Below, in pieces: positions 33,655 through 41,857 of a stretch of 55,559 bases of DNA. Position numbers and translations under genes: made by a program. Under the pieces are notes generated by a model, which was not told where the DNA came from, did no database searches, and saw nothing but the letters and a program-made list of their open reading frames with translations. The stretch is taken from positions 1-55,559 of the forward strand of contig JAFUQX010000037.1 in NCBI GenBank assembly GCA_017472145.1, given 5' to 3'. The stretch is from Ruminococcus sp. (GTDB lineage Bacteria > Bacillota > Clostridia > Oscillospirales > Ruminococcaceae). Within the stretch, counting starts at the first letter, position 1, and each line of letters begins with the position of its first letter.

Positions 33655-35016
33655 TTACATCATGAAGTACCGTGCTGCGATTTCCGCTGCATCACCCACC
33701 AGCTCCTTGCAGGGGCGCTTTTTGTAATAGCTTTCCGTTCTCTTTTCCGGCTCGTGATGGCTGGCTCCGGTCTGATCGAGCCCCAGAAGCTCCCGGCAGA
33801 TCATGCTGCCATTTTTCTCACGGAATTCCGACGCCAGCTCCTGAATCCGCTTGTAATGCGCCGTTTTTTCCGCATGATCCTTCGGATCATCATAGCCGCA
33901 GAGCAGGCCGGCCATCATAAACATACCGCTGACCGCACCGCATACCTCTCTCAGACGACCCATACCGCCGCCAAAGGAGGAGGCCATTCTGGCTGCCATG
34001 GAAAGAGACATCCCCAGCTCCTCCGCAAAGGCCATCAGCACGGCCTGGCTGCAATTATACCCTTCAGTAAAAAATGCTTTGGCCCGATCGGCATATTCCG
34101 CCGGTGTTTGTCTGAGTACCGGACTTGTCCATTTTCGGAAAAATCCGCACTCTGCATCATTGCAGGCCCTGGCCGCATCTGAGCGGATGTTGCAGTGGAA
34201 TACATGCCAGAGCGTTTCCGTCTCGTCTCCATATTCGTGGAATTCATAGGGTACGCCGTTTCTTTCCAGCGCATCGATCATAATATGCTGCTGATTCCGC
34301 AGGAAATCTCCATTGGAGGTCATTACGAAGGCCGGTGGAAACGCCGCAGTTACAAAATCCGCAGGCTGTCCAAGACAAAGCGCCTGCTCTCCATAGCCTT
34401 CTCCCAGAACGGTACGCACCAGCTCCTCTCCCTCCTCGGGGGAAGCACTGCCGTCCACACGACACAAGCCATCTCTCATCTCATAAACCCCGCAGTTCAG
34501 GGCAATGGCACGAATCCGTACCTCCGGCACATCCAGAGAAAGCTGCTCCCGAACGTCCGGATTTGTCAGCGCACAGGCATACATTGCAGCCATCTGCGCT
34601 CCGGCCGAATCGCCGACCATACAGAGACGGGAAAGGTCGCCGCCATACTCCGGAATGTGCGCCTTTACCCAGTGCATGGCTGCGTTTATATCCTGAAGAT
34701 GCTCCGGATAGAGCACCTCCGGCGACAGACGATAGCTGAAATTCACCACTGCAAAGCCATGCTGCGCAAGGCTCATGCAATAATGCTGATATACGTCCTT
34801 ATCTCCATAAACCCAGCCGCCGCCATGAACGCTGACGATCACCGGAAGGGGCCGTGCTGCGCCTTCAGGACGATATACGTCCAGCAGATTCCACTCTCCA
34901 TGCACCCCATAGGAGATATTATCAAATCGCTCTACATCCTCCGGCGTTACAAGTCCGGCGTCTCTGGCCGAATCGCCGTCCTCAAACATTTTTCTCAGCT
35001 TCTGATAAACCTGCAT
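33655..35016 (-). CDS. Alpha/beta-hydrolase esterase fused to a C_GCAxxG_C_C domain
   Basis: A 453-residue fusion. Residues 30-295 are a hormone-sensitive-lipase-type esterase with oxyanion motif HGGGW (64-68), nucleophile Ser137 in GDSAG, a likely Asp in SNGDF and His271 or His274 in LWHVFH. Residues 305-450 match the C_GCAxxG_C_C redox-type family: GYNCSQAVLMAF (Cys322), FGGGMGRLREVCGAVSG (Cys359), ICRELLG (Cys407) and RPCKELVGDAAEI (Cys436). Both halves are full length with no break, so the fusion looks real. The start overlaps the end of the upstream GTPase-nuclease gene by 35 bp and has its own GGAGGAATGAAGC. The substrate is unknown. Confidence 0.85.
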   Translation of the reverse strand: MQVYQKLRKMFEDGDSARDAGLVTPEDVERFDNISYGVHGEWNLLDVYRPEGAARPLPVIVSVHGGGWVYGDKDVYQHYCMSLAQHGFAVVNFSYRLSPEVLYPEHLQDINAAMHWVKAHIPEYGGDLSRLCMVGDSAGAQMAAMYACALTNPDVREQLSLDVPEVRIRAIALNCGVYEMRDGLCRVDGSASPEEGEELVRTVLGEGYGEQALCLGQPADFVTAAFPPAFVMTSNGDFLRNQQHIMIDALERNGVPYEFHEYGDETETLWHVFHCNIRSDAARACNDAECGFFRKWTSPVLRQTPAEYADRAKAFFTEGYNCSQAVLMAFAEELGMSLSMAARMASSFGGGMGRLREVCGAVSGMFMMAGLLCGYDDPKDHAEKTAHYKRIQELASEFREKNGSMICRELLGLDQTGASHHEPEKRTESYYKKRPCKELVGDAAEIAARYFMM

Positions 35017-37624
35017 GCTTCATTCCTCCTGCTCCGATATGGGCCCCTCGCAGGGCCTCTGTCTCTATATATTCCTGTATTTCACGGTTGGTCTGCCGGA
35101 TTTCCTCATAAAATTCTGAAGCTGACATGCGATATGCGCCGTTTCCCAGAATAATGATCTGCTCCAGCCGGTCGGAGGTAGCTACACGCACACGATAGTC
35201 CTTCCCCAGCTCATGAGTCGCCCGCTCAATATAGGTATCTGCTGTTTCCGCTTCCTTGGTGTAGACCACATGGATCTTTCCGATCTGCTCCGAAGAGCCG
35301 GGATTTCCCTTTACACGATAGGCATCAAATACGATGATCAGCTCACACCGACGCACACCCTGATAGTTCTGCATCATCTCAATAAGCCGATGACGGGCCG
35401 ACTCCAGATTTTCCTCCGACAGCTTTTTCAGCTCATCCCATGCAAAAATGATATTGTAGCCGTCTACGAGAAGATATTCCTTCCCCAGCTTCTGGGGAGA
35501 GACCGGAACCGAAGCCGGCGTACGCTCCTTCTGCGTATGAAGCGCACTCCGCTCGTCCCGGCGGATCTTCCCGTAGGTGCGCTCAAAAATCGCCATCAGC
35601 TCCTTGTCCTCTGCAAGGCTTCCTCCATATCCGGAATAGCCCCGTGAAACCGGAGCAGACACCGCCTCCGGCTCAGTCTTTATGTCCTTCTGATAAGGCA
35701 GGTGCATGTGAAGGGGCACTTCATCCCACCTTACAAGATACCCTGCACCATGGGCACAGAATACAGAATCAGCCGGATTTTCCGTATCACGATCACAGTT
35801 ATAGCCGATTTCCGCCAGAACCGTCTCTGTATGATGACAGCGGTCATAGCCATCCGGCATGCAGCTGAGACGTCCCCGTCCCTGGGTATAGGCTGTCACC
35901 TCGGCGGCATATTCCTGCATCTCCGATACCGCAGCCTGTCCGGTGAGAACAGACATCGTACCCTGAAGCTCCGGCGGCGAAAACTGCGCATCCATCCGCT
36001 GGAGATCGGACATCGCCCGTCCCACCTGCTCGGAGGGGACCTCCAGCCGGAAGGCATACCACGGCTCAAGAAGGATACTCTCGGCCATGCGCAGTCCTTG
36101 ACGCACCGCACGGTACGTAGCCTGGCGGAAATCACCGCCCTCTGTATGCTTCAGATGGGCCTTTCCCGACACCACTGTCAGCCGCATATCTGTAATGGGT
36201 GCACCGCAAAGTACGCCCGGATGCACCTTTTCCTGCAAATGAGTCAGCACCAGCCGCTGCCAGTTCTTGTCAAGAATCTCCTCCCGGCAGTCTGTGCAGA
36301 ATTGCAGTCCGCTTCCTCTGGGGAGCGGCTCCATGAGGATATGCACCTCCGCATAATGCCGCAGGGGTTCATAATGCCCCACGCCCTCCACCGGAGCAGC
36401 AATGGTCTCCTTATAAGCGATACTGCCCTTATCGAACTGCACCTCCATCTGAAACCGCTCTGCAATAAGCCGGGACAGAATTTCCAGCTGCACCGCACCC
36501 ATAAGCTGGATGTGGATTTCGCTCAAGCGGCTGTTCCAGATCACATGGAGCTGAGGATCCTCCTCCTCCAGAAAGCGGAGCTTTTCCAGAGCGGTAGCTG
36601 CATCCACATCCGGCGGCGGTATGAGCCGATAGGTCATCACCGGTTCAAGCACAGGCTGCACCGCACCGCCGGCCATACCGATTCCCAGGCCGCATTGAGT
36701 CTGACTGAGACCTGTCACAGCGCAGACACATCCAGCCTCGGCTGTATCAATTGCCTGAAACTTATGACCTGAATAAATCCGGATCTGGCTGACCTTTTCC
36801 GTGACCGTCTCTCCATCCGGATTCTGATAGTTCAGCTGAGAGCGCACCCTGAGCTTTCCCCCGGTGATCTTCAGATAGGTCAGACGGCTGCCCTGCTCAT
36901 CAGTAGCAATCTTAAAAATACGTGCACCAAATTCCTCAGGATACTGCGGATTTTCCGTATAGTGCCCGATTCCGGAGAGGAATTCGTCCACGCCTTCCAG
37001 CTTCCGTGCTGAGCCAAAGTAACAGGGAAAGATTTTCCGATCTGCTACAGCACGGCGAATTCCATCCTCGGCGATCTCTCCGGTTTCCAGGAACTCCTCC
37101 AGGAGGGCTTCCTCACACAAGGCCGCCTGCTCATAGAACAGATCATTTGTATCATCACTGAAATCTACACAATCCCTGCTGAGGCGCTCCTTCAGCTCAA
37201 GAAGCAGTGCGTCCCGGTCTGTACCAGACAAATCCATCTTATTGATAAAAAGAAATGTGGGAATGTGGTACCGCTCCAGGAGTTTCCACAAAGTTTCGGT
37301 GTGACTCTGAACGCCGTCCGTACCGCTGATCACGAGAATGGCGTAATCCAGCACCTGAAGGGTTCGCTCCATTTCGGCAGAAAAGTCCACGTGTCCCGGC
37401 GTATCCAGCAGGGTAATCTCCAGCTCCGGGAGACGGAGCATGGCTTGCTTCGAGAAAATAGTAATGCCCCTCTGACGCTCCAGCGCATGCGTGTCTAAAA
37501 AAGTATCTCCATGATCCACACGGCCTAGGCGGCGGATTTCACCGCTGCGATAGAGCATTCCCTCGGAGAGTGTTGTCTTGCCGGAGTCTACATGGGCCAG
37601 TATGCCTGCAACCAATCGTTTCAT
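34982..37624 (-). CDS. TetM/EF-G-like ribosomal GTPase fused to a YacP/Rae1-type NYN nuclease
   Basis: An 880-residue fusion. Residues 1-640 follow the TetM/TetO layout of EF-G-like proteins. Seen are G1 AHVDSGKTT (10-18), the RGITI switch, G3 DTPGHVDF, G4 NKMD, domain II, and the ribosome-facing domain IV with C-terminal LQRMDAQFSPPEL. The tip loop reads HLKHTEGGDF and lacks the longer TetM loop that displaces tetracycline, so drug resistance is doubtful. After a linker, about residues 715-850 are a NYN/PIN domain: LVDGYNIIFAWDELK, IVFDAY, KEAETADTYIE and VATSDRLEQ. These carry the acidic residues of YacP/Rae1, a ribosome-dependent A-site mRNA endonuclease. I start at 37624, which aligns with TetM; an ATG three codons earlier is possible. 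Confidence 0.88.
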   Translation of the reverse strand: MKRLVAGILAHVDSGKTTLSEGMLYRSGEIRRLGRVDHGDTFLDTHALERQRGITIFSKQAMLRLPELEITLLDTPGHVDFSAEMERTLQVLDYAILVISGTDGVQSHTETLWKLLERYHIPTFLFINKMDLSGTDRDALLLELKERLSRDCVDFSDDTNDLFYEQAALCEEALLEEFLETGEIAEDGIRRAVADRKIFPCYFGSARKLEGVDEFLSGIGHYTENPQYPEEFGARIFKIATDEQGSRLTYLKITGGKLRVRSQLNYQNPDGETVTEKVSQIRIYSGHKFQAIDTAEAGCVCAVTGLSQTQCGLGIGMAGGAVQPVLEPVMTYRLIPPPDVDAATALEKLRFLEEEDPQLHVIWNSRLSEIHIQLMGAVQLEILSRLIAERFQMEVQFDKGSIAYKETIAAPVEGVGHYEPLRHYAEVHILMEPLPRGSGLQFCTDCREEILDKNWQRLVLTHLQEKVHPGVLCGAPITDMRLTVVSGKAHLKHTEGGDFRQATYRAVRQGLRMAESILLEPWYAFRLEVPSEQVGRAMSDLQRMDAQFSPPELQGTMSVLTGQAAVSEMQEYAAEVTAYTQGRGRLSCMPDGYDRCHHTETVLAEIGYNCDRDTENPADSVFCAHGAGYLVRWDEVPLHMHLPYQKDIKTEPEAVSAPVSRGYSGYGGSLAEDKELMAIFERTYGKIRRDERSALHTQKERTPASVPVSPQKLGKEYLLVDGYNIIFAWDELKKLSEENLESARHRLIEMMQNYQGVRRCELIIVFDAYRVKGNPGSSEQIGKIHVVYTKEAETADTYIERATHELGKDYRVRVATSDRLEQIIILGNGAYRMSASEFYEEIRQTNREIQEYIETEALRGAHIGAGGMKHAGLSEAEKNV

Positions 37625-37662
37625 ATGCTTCATCCTACTCTGATAGATGTATATTTCTTTTT

Positions 37663-37691
37663 ATTATAGCATACTCCAGCTGGAAATACAA
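37663..37691 (-). promoter_or_regulatory. Promoter for the GTPase-nuclease / esterase operon
   Basis: Minus strand TTGTAT (37691-37686), 17-bp spacer, TATAAT (37668-37663). Confidence 0.7.
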
Positions 37692-37713
37692 TTCCCTTTC
37701 CGGAAAAATCCTG

Positions 37714-37745
37714 CAAAAAAGCACCCTGCGGCTGCAAGGTGCTTT
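37714..37745 (-). terminator. Terminator after the 37754-38815 dockerin gene
   Basis: AGCACC (37743-37738) pairs with GGTGCT (37725-37720), extended by a TTGC/GCAG segment; TTTTTTGC follows on the minus strand. Confidence 0.75.
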
Positions 37746-37753
37746 CCTGTTTG

Positions 37754-38815
37754 CTATTCAATTGTAACCGGGAGCGCATCCACCTTATCCGTGAGGTAGC
37801 AGAGCAGCGCAGTCACATCGGCCGAGTCGATGAGTCCATCGCCGTTGCAATCCGCTGCGGCCGTCTGGCTTTCATTCAGCATGATCGCCTGGATGTTGGC
37901 TTTACTCAGGGTGATTGCGTCCAGTACCGTAACCTTTCCGTCCTGGTTCAGGTCGCCATGAGTCGTGGCTGACTTTTCCAGCTCGGCGAGAATGTCAACT
38001 GTATCAAATTCCACCTCATTGCTATCTGAAGCAAGAAACATCCCCATACGACCCCATGCACTCGGATAAATCTCCTTGATCGCATACATCAGATCAACAG
38101 CATGATCAGCCTCAATGATGATGTTATAAATTGCATATCCATCCTCTCCGCTTGAAGAGAATGATACTGTACTATCCTCTGAAAATTCAGATGCAATTGT
38201 TTGCAGAGTCTCCCTTCCGCTTTCTTCTGTTTCAGGCTCAACAAAAACATACATTCCATTTGAATAACTGCCCTGTGCGTAGTTTGCACGGCACGGCGTA
38301 TAATAAGCCTCTGTAATACATCCGGCATCGTACAGTTCTTTACACATTTCCTGAATTGCTTCGGACTTATCCTCCACTGTTGTTGGATCTTTCGTCTCCA
38401 CACCCTCTGTATTGTATCTGTCATACATCGTTACACGATGAAATTCGCCTTCCTGATACAGGCCTGTATACCAATCGAAAGAGAGACGATCCCGATACTG
38501 TTCATAGATCGCCTTATATGCAGTCACATCGCTGACCAGAATCGATACATAGTTATATGTGAAATTATGATAAACCCGATAGAGAATGTCATAAGGAGTT
38601 GCACACATATAAGGTGCATAGCAGTAATCCTCCTCATTGGAGACATTTCCTACCCACGACAGGAGACCCGCATCATCAAATTCCTCATATCCCTCCGGCG
38701 TTGTGACGGGATCTTCTGTAAAATAAAGGATCGCATCTGCTGTGATACATGGCATAGCACTGATCGTCATTGCAGCCCCTATTAGCAGGGCTATGGCCTT
38801 CTTCCACTTTTTCAT
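37754..38815 (-). CDS. Secreted dockerin protein, function unknown
   Basis: A 353-residue exported protein. The start MKKWKKAIALLIG at 38815 follows GGGAGATGGGTTT, and the signal peptide likely ends near ITADA. The last 65 residues are a dockerin with clear calcium loops, GDLNQDGKVTVLDAITLSK and ADCNGDGLIDSADVTALLCY. The central 240 residues (VSILVSDVTAYKAIYEQYR, IQEMCKELYDAGCITEAYY, YAIYNIIIEADHAVDLMYAI) contain no enzyme motif I recognise and four to five Cys residues that could form disulfides. Its own promoter and terminator make it a single-gene unit. It is probably delivered to the cellulosome as a non-catalytic or novel component. Confidence 0.83.
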   Translation of the reverse strand: MKKWKKAIALLIGAAMTISAMPCITADAILYFTEDPVTTPEGYEEFDDAGLLSWVGNVSNEEDYCYAPYMCATPYDILYRVYHNFTYNYVSILVSDVTAYKAIYEQYRDRLSFDWYTGLYQEGEFHRVTMYDRYNTEGVETKDPTTVEDKSEAIQEMCKELYDAGCITEAYYTPCRANYAQGSYSNGMYVFVEPETEESGRETLQTIASEFSEDSTVSFSSSGEDGYAIYNIIIEADHAVDLMYAIKEIYPSAWGRMGMFLASDSNEVEFDTVDILAELEKSATTHGDLNQDGKVTVLDAITLSKANIQAIMLNESQTAAADCNGDGLIDSADVTALLCYLTDKVDALPVTIE

Positions 38816-38899
38816 AAACCCATCTCCCTCTCTTCGTGAAATTTGGAAAATACCACAACAGAAATCTGTCCATTTCCATTTATTGCATCTCTTGTTTAT

Positions 38900-38928
38900 A
38901 GTATACACCTTTTTGTTTATGAAGTCAA
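38900..38928 (-). promoter_or_regulatory. Promoter for the 37754-38815 dockerin gene
   Basis: Minus strand TTGACT (38928-38923), 17-bp spacer, TATACT (38905-38900). Confidence 0.8.
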
Positions 38929-38974
38929 TATAACAACTATACAAAAAACGAGCAAATCGTTTGTACCAATTACA

Positions 38975-39008
38975 CAAAAAAGACTGCCGGAATGGATACC
39001 GACAGTCT
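38975..39008 (-). terminator. Terminator after the SPFH gene
   Basis: AGACTGTCGG (39008-38999) pairs with CCGGCAGTCT (38990-38981) with one mismatch, followed by TTTTTTG. Confidence 0.85.
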
Positions 39009-39025
39009 CTTTTATATGTTTGAAT

Positions 39026-39892
39026 TTATTCAGCCGGAGTCTGAGTGGATGCGGATGTATTTTCGTCAACAGGAACATCGATCAGAACAGAGGAATCAGA
39101 GGATACCACATTCGGATATTCACCATTCCATTTCTGAATCTGCTGGTAGGTCAGGATGTTGCCGTTGAGAGAGGCATTGATCTTCTCGTTGGCCTCTGCT
39201 TCCGCCTCAGCCTTCTTCAGCTTGGCCTCGGCTTCTGCTTCTGCTGCAATGAGCTGCTTCTTGGCATCTGCTTCAGCTTCCATGATCTGCTGTTCCTTCT
39301 CTGTCTGTGCCTTCAGATAGTTCTGCTCTGCAACCTGCTTCTGCTCGATGGCAATGTTGAATTCCTCAGAAAACTCGAAGTTCACGATATTGAACTTATC
39401 AATGATAATGCCATACTCCGAAACCTTCTCTGTCAGGGCCGATGCAATTTCATCGCCTACAGCCGTACGCTTGGTGATCAGCTCCTCTGCGGTATACTGA
39501 GCCGAAACAGACTTTACGGCTTCCTGAATAGCCGGCTGAAGCACAGTATCCTGATACTGTACACCGATGGTGCGATAAATTTCAGATGCGGAATCACTGG
39601 TGATGTGGAAATTCACCGCAACAGAGCTGGATACCGTCTGGAGATCCTTGGAAACACTGTTGGATTCCACTTCACACTTCTGAATCTTGTTGTTCATCAT
39701 CACAACAGACTGCACGAAGGGCACCTTAAAATGCAGGCCACTGTCCAGTGCACGATCCTCCACCTTGCCCAATGTCACGATAACACCAGAATTACCCGCC
39801 GGCACAATCGTGACTGCGCTGAAACCGACAATTGCTGCTATCATCACAATTGCCAGTACGATAACCAGCGTTCTCACTTTTCCTTTTTTCAT
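39026..39892 (-). CDS. SPFH/band 7 family membrane protein (prohibitin/stomatin-like)
   Basis: A 288-residue protein with one N-terminal membrane helix (VRTLVIVLAIVMIAAIVGFS) and an SPFH domain (VPAGNSGVIVTLGKVEDRAL, LQPAIQEAVKSVSAQYTAEE). A long Ala/Glu/Lys coiled coil follows at about 185-250. Such proteins assemble large rings in membrane microdomains and often regulate membrane proteases such as FtsH. The start at 39892 follows TAGGAGTGTTGATC. The gene lies 62 bp after trxA with only a weak hairpin and no clear promoter between, so it is probably part of the same transcript. Confidence 0.88.
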   Translation of the reverse strand: MKKGKVRTLVIVLAIVMIAAIVGFSAVTIVPAGNSGVIVTLGKVEDRALDSGLHFKVPFVQSVVMMNNKIQKCEVESNSVSKDLQTVSSSVAVNFHITSDSASEIYRTIGVQYQDTVLQPAIQEAVKSVSAQYTAEELITKRTAVGDEIASALTEKVSEYGIIIDKFNIVNFEFSEEFNIAIEQKQVAEQNYLKAQTEKEQQIMEAEADAKKQLIAAEAEAEAKLKKAEAEAEANEKINASLNGNILTYQQIQKWNGEYPNVVSSDSSVLIDVPVDENTSASTQTPAE

Positions 39893-39953
39893 GATCAACA
39901 CTCCTATTATAATAGTATATGGAAAGCGCACCATACGGCACGCTTTTTCCCGA

Positions 39954-40262
39954 TTATTTCAGCAGCTCCAGAACCTGAGCCTTACTGATAAAGCCGACAG
40001 ACTGCCGGATGGCTTGGCCGCCCTTTACCACCACCAGCATGGGAATGCTGCTGGCCCGGAATGCCGCTGCAAGCTGCGGAGATTCATCCACATCGATCTT
40101 GCACACCTTCACATCCGGATTTTCCTCTGCAATCTCTGCCAGAATCGGAGACAGCATCTTGCACGGCGCACACCACTCAGCAAACAGATCCACCAGAACA
40201 AGGCCGTCTGCCTTCATGACCTCCGCTTCAAAATTCCCCGTATTCACATGAACAATTGCCAT
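39954..40262 (-). CDS. trxA: Thioredoxin
   Basis: A 102-residue thioredoxin with active site AEWCAPCKML (WCAPC; the commonest form is WCGPC), the conserved buried Asp, and cis-Pro in SSIPMLVV. It reduces protein disulfides in the cytoplasm. The start ATG at 40262 is my choice; a GTG three codons earlier lies closer to AGGAAGCGT and is also possible. It is 21 bp downstream of the ferredoxin-thioredoxin-reductase-like gene, which suggests that this thioredoxin is the reductase's partner. Confidence 0.93.
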   Translation of the reverse strand: MAIVHVNTGNFEAEVMKADGLVLVDLFAEWCAPCKMLSPILAEIAEENPDVKVCKIDVDESPQLAAAFRASSIPMLVVVKGGQAIRQSVGFISKAQVLELLK

Positions 40263-40283
40263 ATTACACACGCTTCCTTTCCA

Positions 40284-40484
40284 TCAATCTTTCTGCTTAT
40301 AATACAATCGGCAGTGGCAATAGCCCTCAAACTCCGGATCGGCCATCTGCTGGCGGAATTCCTCGCAGATACACTTGTTCTCCGGTGTTTTCTCCAGCCG
40401 GCACGGACAATAGCCGTCCTTCTGCCTGAGTCCATCCCGGATTATTTTTACGATTTCCGCATCCTCATTCAGACGAATGCTCAT
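40284..40484 (-). CDS. Ferredoxin-thioredoxin reductase catalytic-chain-like protein
   Basis: A 66-residue protein starting MSIRLNEDAEIVK at 40484, behind CAGGTGATTGAA. It carries three paired Cys motifs with ferredoxin-thioredoxin reductase spacing: GYCPCRLEK, KCICEEF and GYCHCRLYY. In the known enzyme these hold a 4Fe-4S cluster next to the redox disulfide and pass electrons from ferredoxin to thioredoxin. It is shorter than plant and cyanobacterial chains, which have about 110 residues, as in other anaerobes. The variable chain is not visible nearby. Directly followed by trxA. Confidence 0.85.
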   Translation of the reverse strand: MSIRLNEDAEIVKIIRDGLRQKDGYCPCRLEKTPENKCICEEFRQQMADPEFEGYCHCRLYYKQKD

Positions 40485-40506
40485 TTCAATCACCTGCCTT
40501 TTCTTT

Positions 40507-40535
40507 ATTATACCACATATTTCCCCAAATAGCAA
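40507..40535 (-). promoter_or_regulatory. Promoter for the FTR-like/trxA(/SPFH) operon
   Basis: Minus strand TTGCTA (40535-40530), 17-bp spacer, TATAAT (40512-40507). Confidence 0.75.
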
Positions 40536-40536
40536 C

Positions 40537-40565
40537 AAAAAACCGCACGATTTTTCATCATGCGG
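40537..40565 (-). terminator. Terminator after clpX
   Basis: CCGCATGAT (40565-40557) pairs with ATCGTGCGG (40551-40543) with one wobble; TTTTTTG follows. Confidence 0.85.
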
Positions 40566-40576
40566 TTTTACATTTT

Positions 40577-41848
40577 TTATGCAGTTGCAATATTTCCCTC
40601 GGAATCATAAATCACAGGGGCTGTACCATTTACAACGCAGTCCTTTGTCACAACGACCTTTCTTGCATTTTCCACAGAAGGTGCATGATACATGGTCTCC
40701 ATAAGGATCCCCTCGATGATCCCTCGCAGACCACGGGCTCCGGTCTTTCGCTGAATGGCCTGAGCTGCAATCTCCGTCAATGCATCCGGCTCGATTTCCA
40801 GCTCCAGATCGTCATAGCCGAACAGCTTCTGATACTGCTTCACCAGCGCATTCTTCGGTTCGGTCAAAATTCGCACCAATGCATCCTCATCCAGATCATC
40901 CAGTGTGGTAATTACTGGCAGACGACCTACCAGCTCCGGCACAAGACCGAATTTCACCAGATCCTGTGAGGTTACCTGCCGGAAAATATTGGTAAGCTCC
41001 GTCTTTTTCTGAGCGATCTGCGCACCGAAGCCCACAGAGGACGGGGTCATACGCTTCTGAATCAGCTTTTCCAGACCGTCAAATGCACCGCCGCAGATAA
41101 AGAGGATATTCTTGGTATTCACATGAATAAACTCCTGATTGGGGTGCTTTCGTCCGCCCTGAGGAGGTACATTGGAAACCGTACCCTCGATGATCTTCAG
41201 CAAAGCCTGCTGCACACCCTCTCCGCTTACATCACGGGTCAGGGAGGTATTCTCCGATTTACGGGAGATCTTGTCAATTTCATCGATGTAGATAATGCCT
41301 CTCTCAGCAGCGGCCACATCAAAGTCCGCAGCCTGAAGCAGACGCACCAGAACATTTTCTACATCATCGCCTACATAGCCGGCTTCGGTGATCGTTGTTG
41401 CATCTGCAATGGCAAAGGGGACATCCAAGGTTCTGGCCAGGGTCTGTGCCAGGAAGGTTTTACCTACACCAGTCGGGCCCAGCAGCAGCACATTGCTCTT
41501 TTGCAGCTCCACATCCTCACCATCATCCTGGCTGAGAATCCGCTTATAATGATTATATACGGCAACAGACAGAGACATCTTTGCAGCATCCTGCCCGATG
41601 ACATACTCATCCAGAACCTTCTTGATCTCCGAAGGCTTCAGCAGCTTGATTTCCTTTACATCGTCCTTCTTGCCGAAGGACTTCTTCTTTTCAGACGGCT
41701 TGCTTACCAGGCCGTTTCCATAGAGCATTTCGTAGCAATAGCACACGCATTGATCGCAGATATTTACATCTCCGGAGGAAAACATGCTTGTTACGATATC
41801 CTCGCCTTTTCCGCAAAAATTGCAGTGTTTTACATAATGATCCGCCAT
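40577..41848 (-). CDS. clpX: ATP-dependent Clp protease ATP-binding subunit ClpX
   Basis: The AAA+ unfoldase that feeds substrates to ClpP. The 423-residue protein has the N-terminal zinc-binding domain ([15 protein letters not shown] and [13 protein letters not shown]), Walker [15 protein letters not shown] near residue 122, Walker [11 protein letters not shown] and sensor/arginine-finger regions ([34 protein letters not shown]). All family landmarks are present. It lies 9 bp downstream of clpP, and a strong terminator follows. Part of the tig-clpP-clpX cluster that is conserved in many bacteria. Confidence 0.97.
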   Translation of the reverse strand: MADHYVKHCNFCGKGEDIVTSMFSSGDVNICDQCVCYCYEMLYGNGLVSKPSEKKKSFGKKDDVKEIKLLKPSEIKKVLDEYVIGQDAAKMSLSVAVYNHYKRILSQDDGEDVELQKSNVLLLGPTGVGKTFLAQTLARTLDVPFAIADATTITEAGYVGDDVENVLVRLLQAADFDVAAAERGIIYIDEIDKISRKSENTSLTRDVSGEGVQQALLKIIEGTVSNVPPQGGRKHPNQEFIHVNTKNILFICGGAFDGLEKLIQKRMTPSSVGFGAQIAQKKTELTNIFRQVTSQDLVKFGLVPELVGRLPVITTLDDLDEDALVRILTEPKNALVKQYQKLFGYDDLELEIEPDALTEIAAQAIQRKTGARGLRGIIEGILMETMYHAPSVENARKVVVTKDCVVNGTAPVIYDSEGNIATA

Positions 41849-41857
41849 ACCTGCTCC

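Noticed and set aside
34982-37624. Tetracycline resistance gene of the tetM/tetO class
   Set aside because: The GTPase body is similar, but the domain IV loop motif of true resistance proteins is missing and a nuclease domain is attached.
38843-39988. 381-codon plus-strand frame opposite the SPFH gene
   Set aside because: It is the antisense of the SPFH coding region with Leu/Cys-rich shadow composition and no ribosome-binding site.
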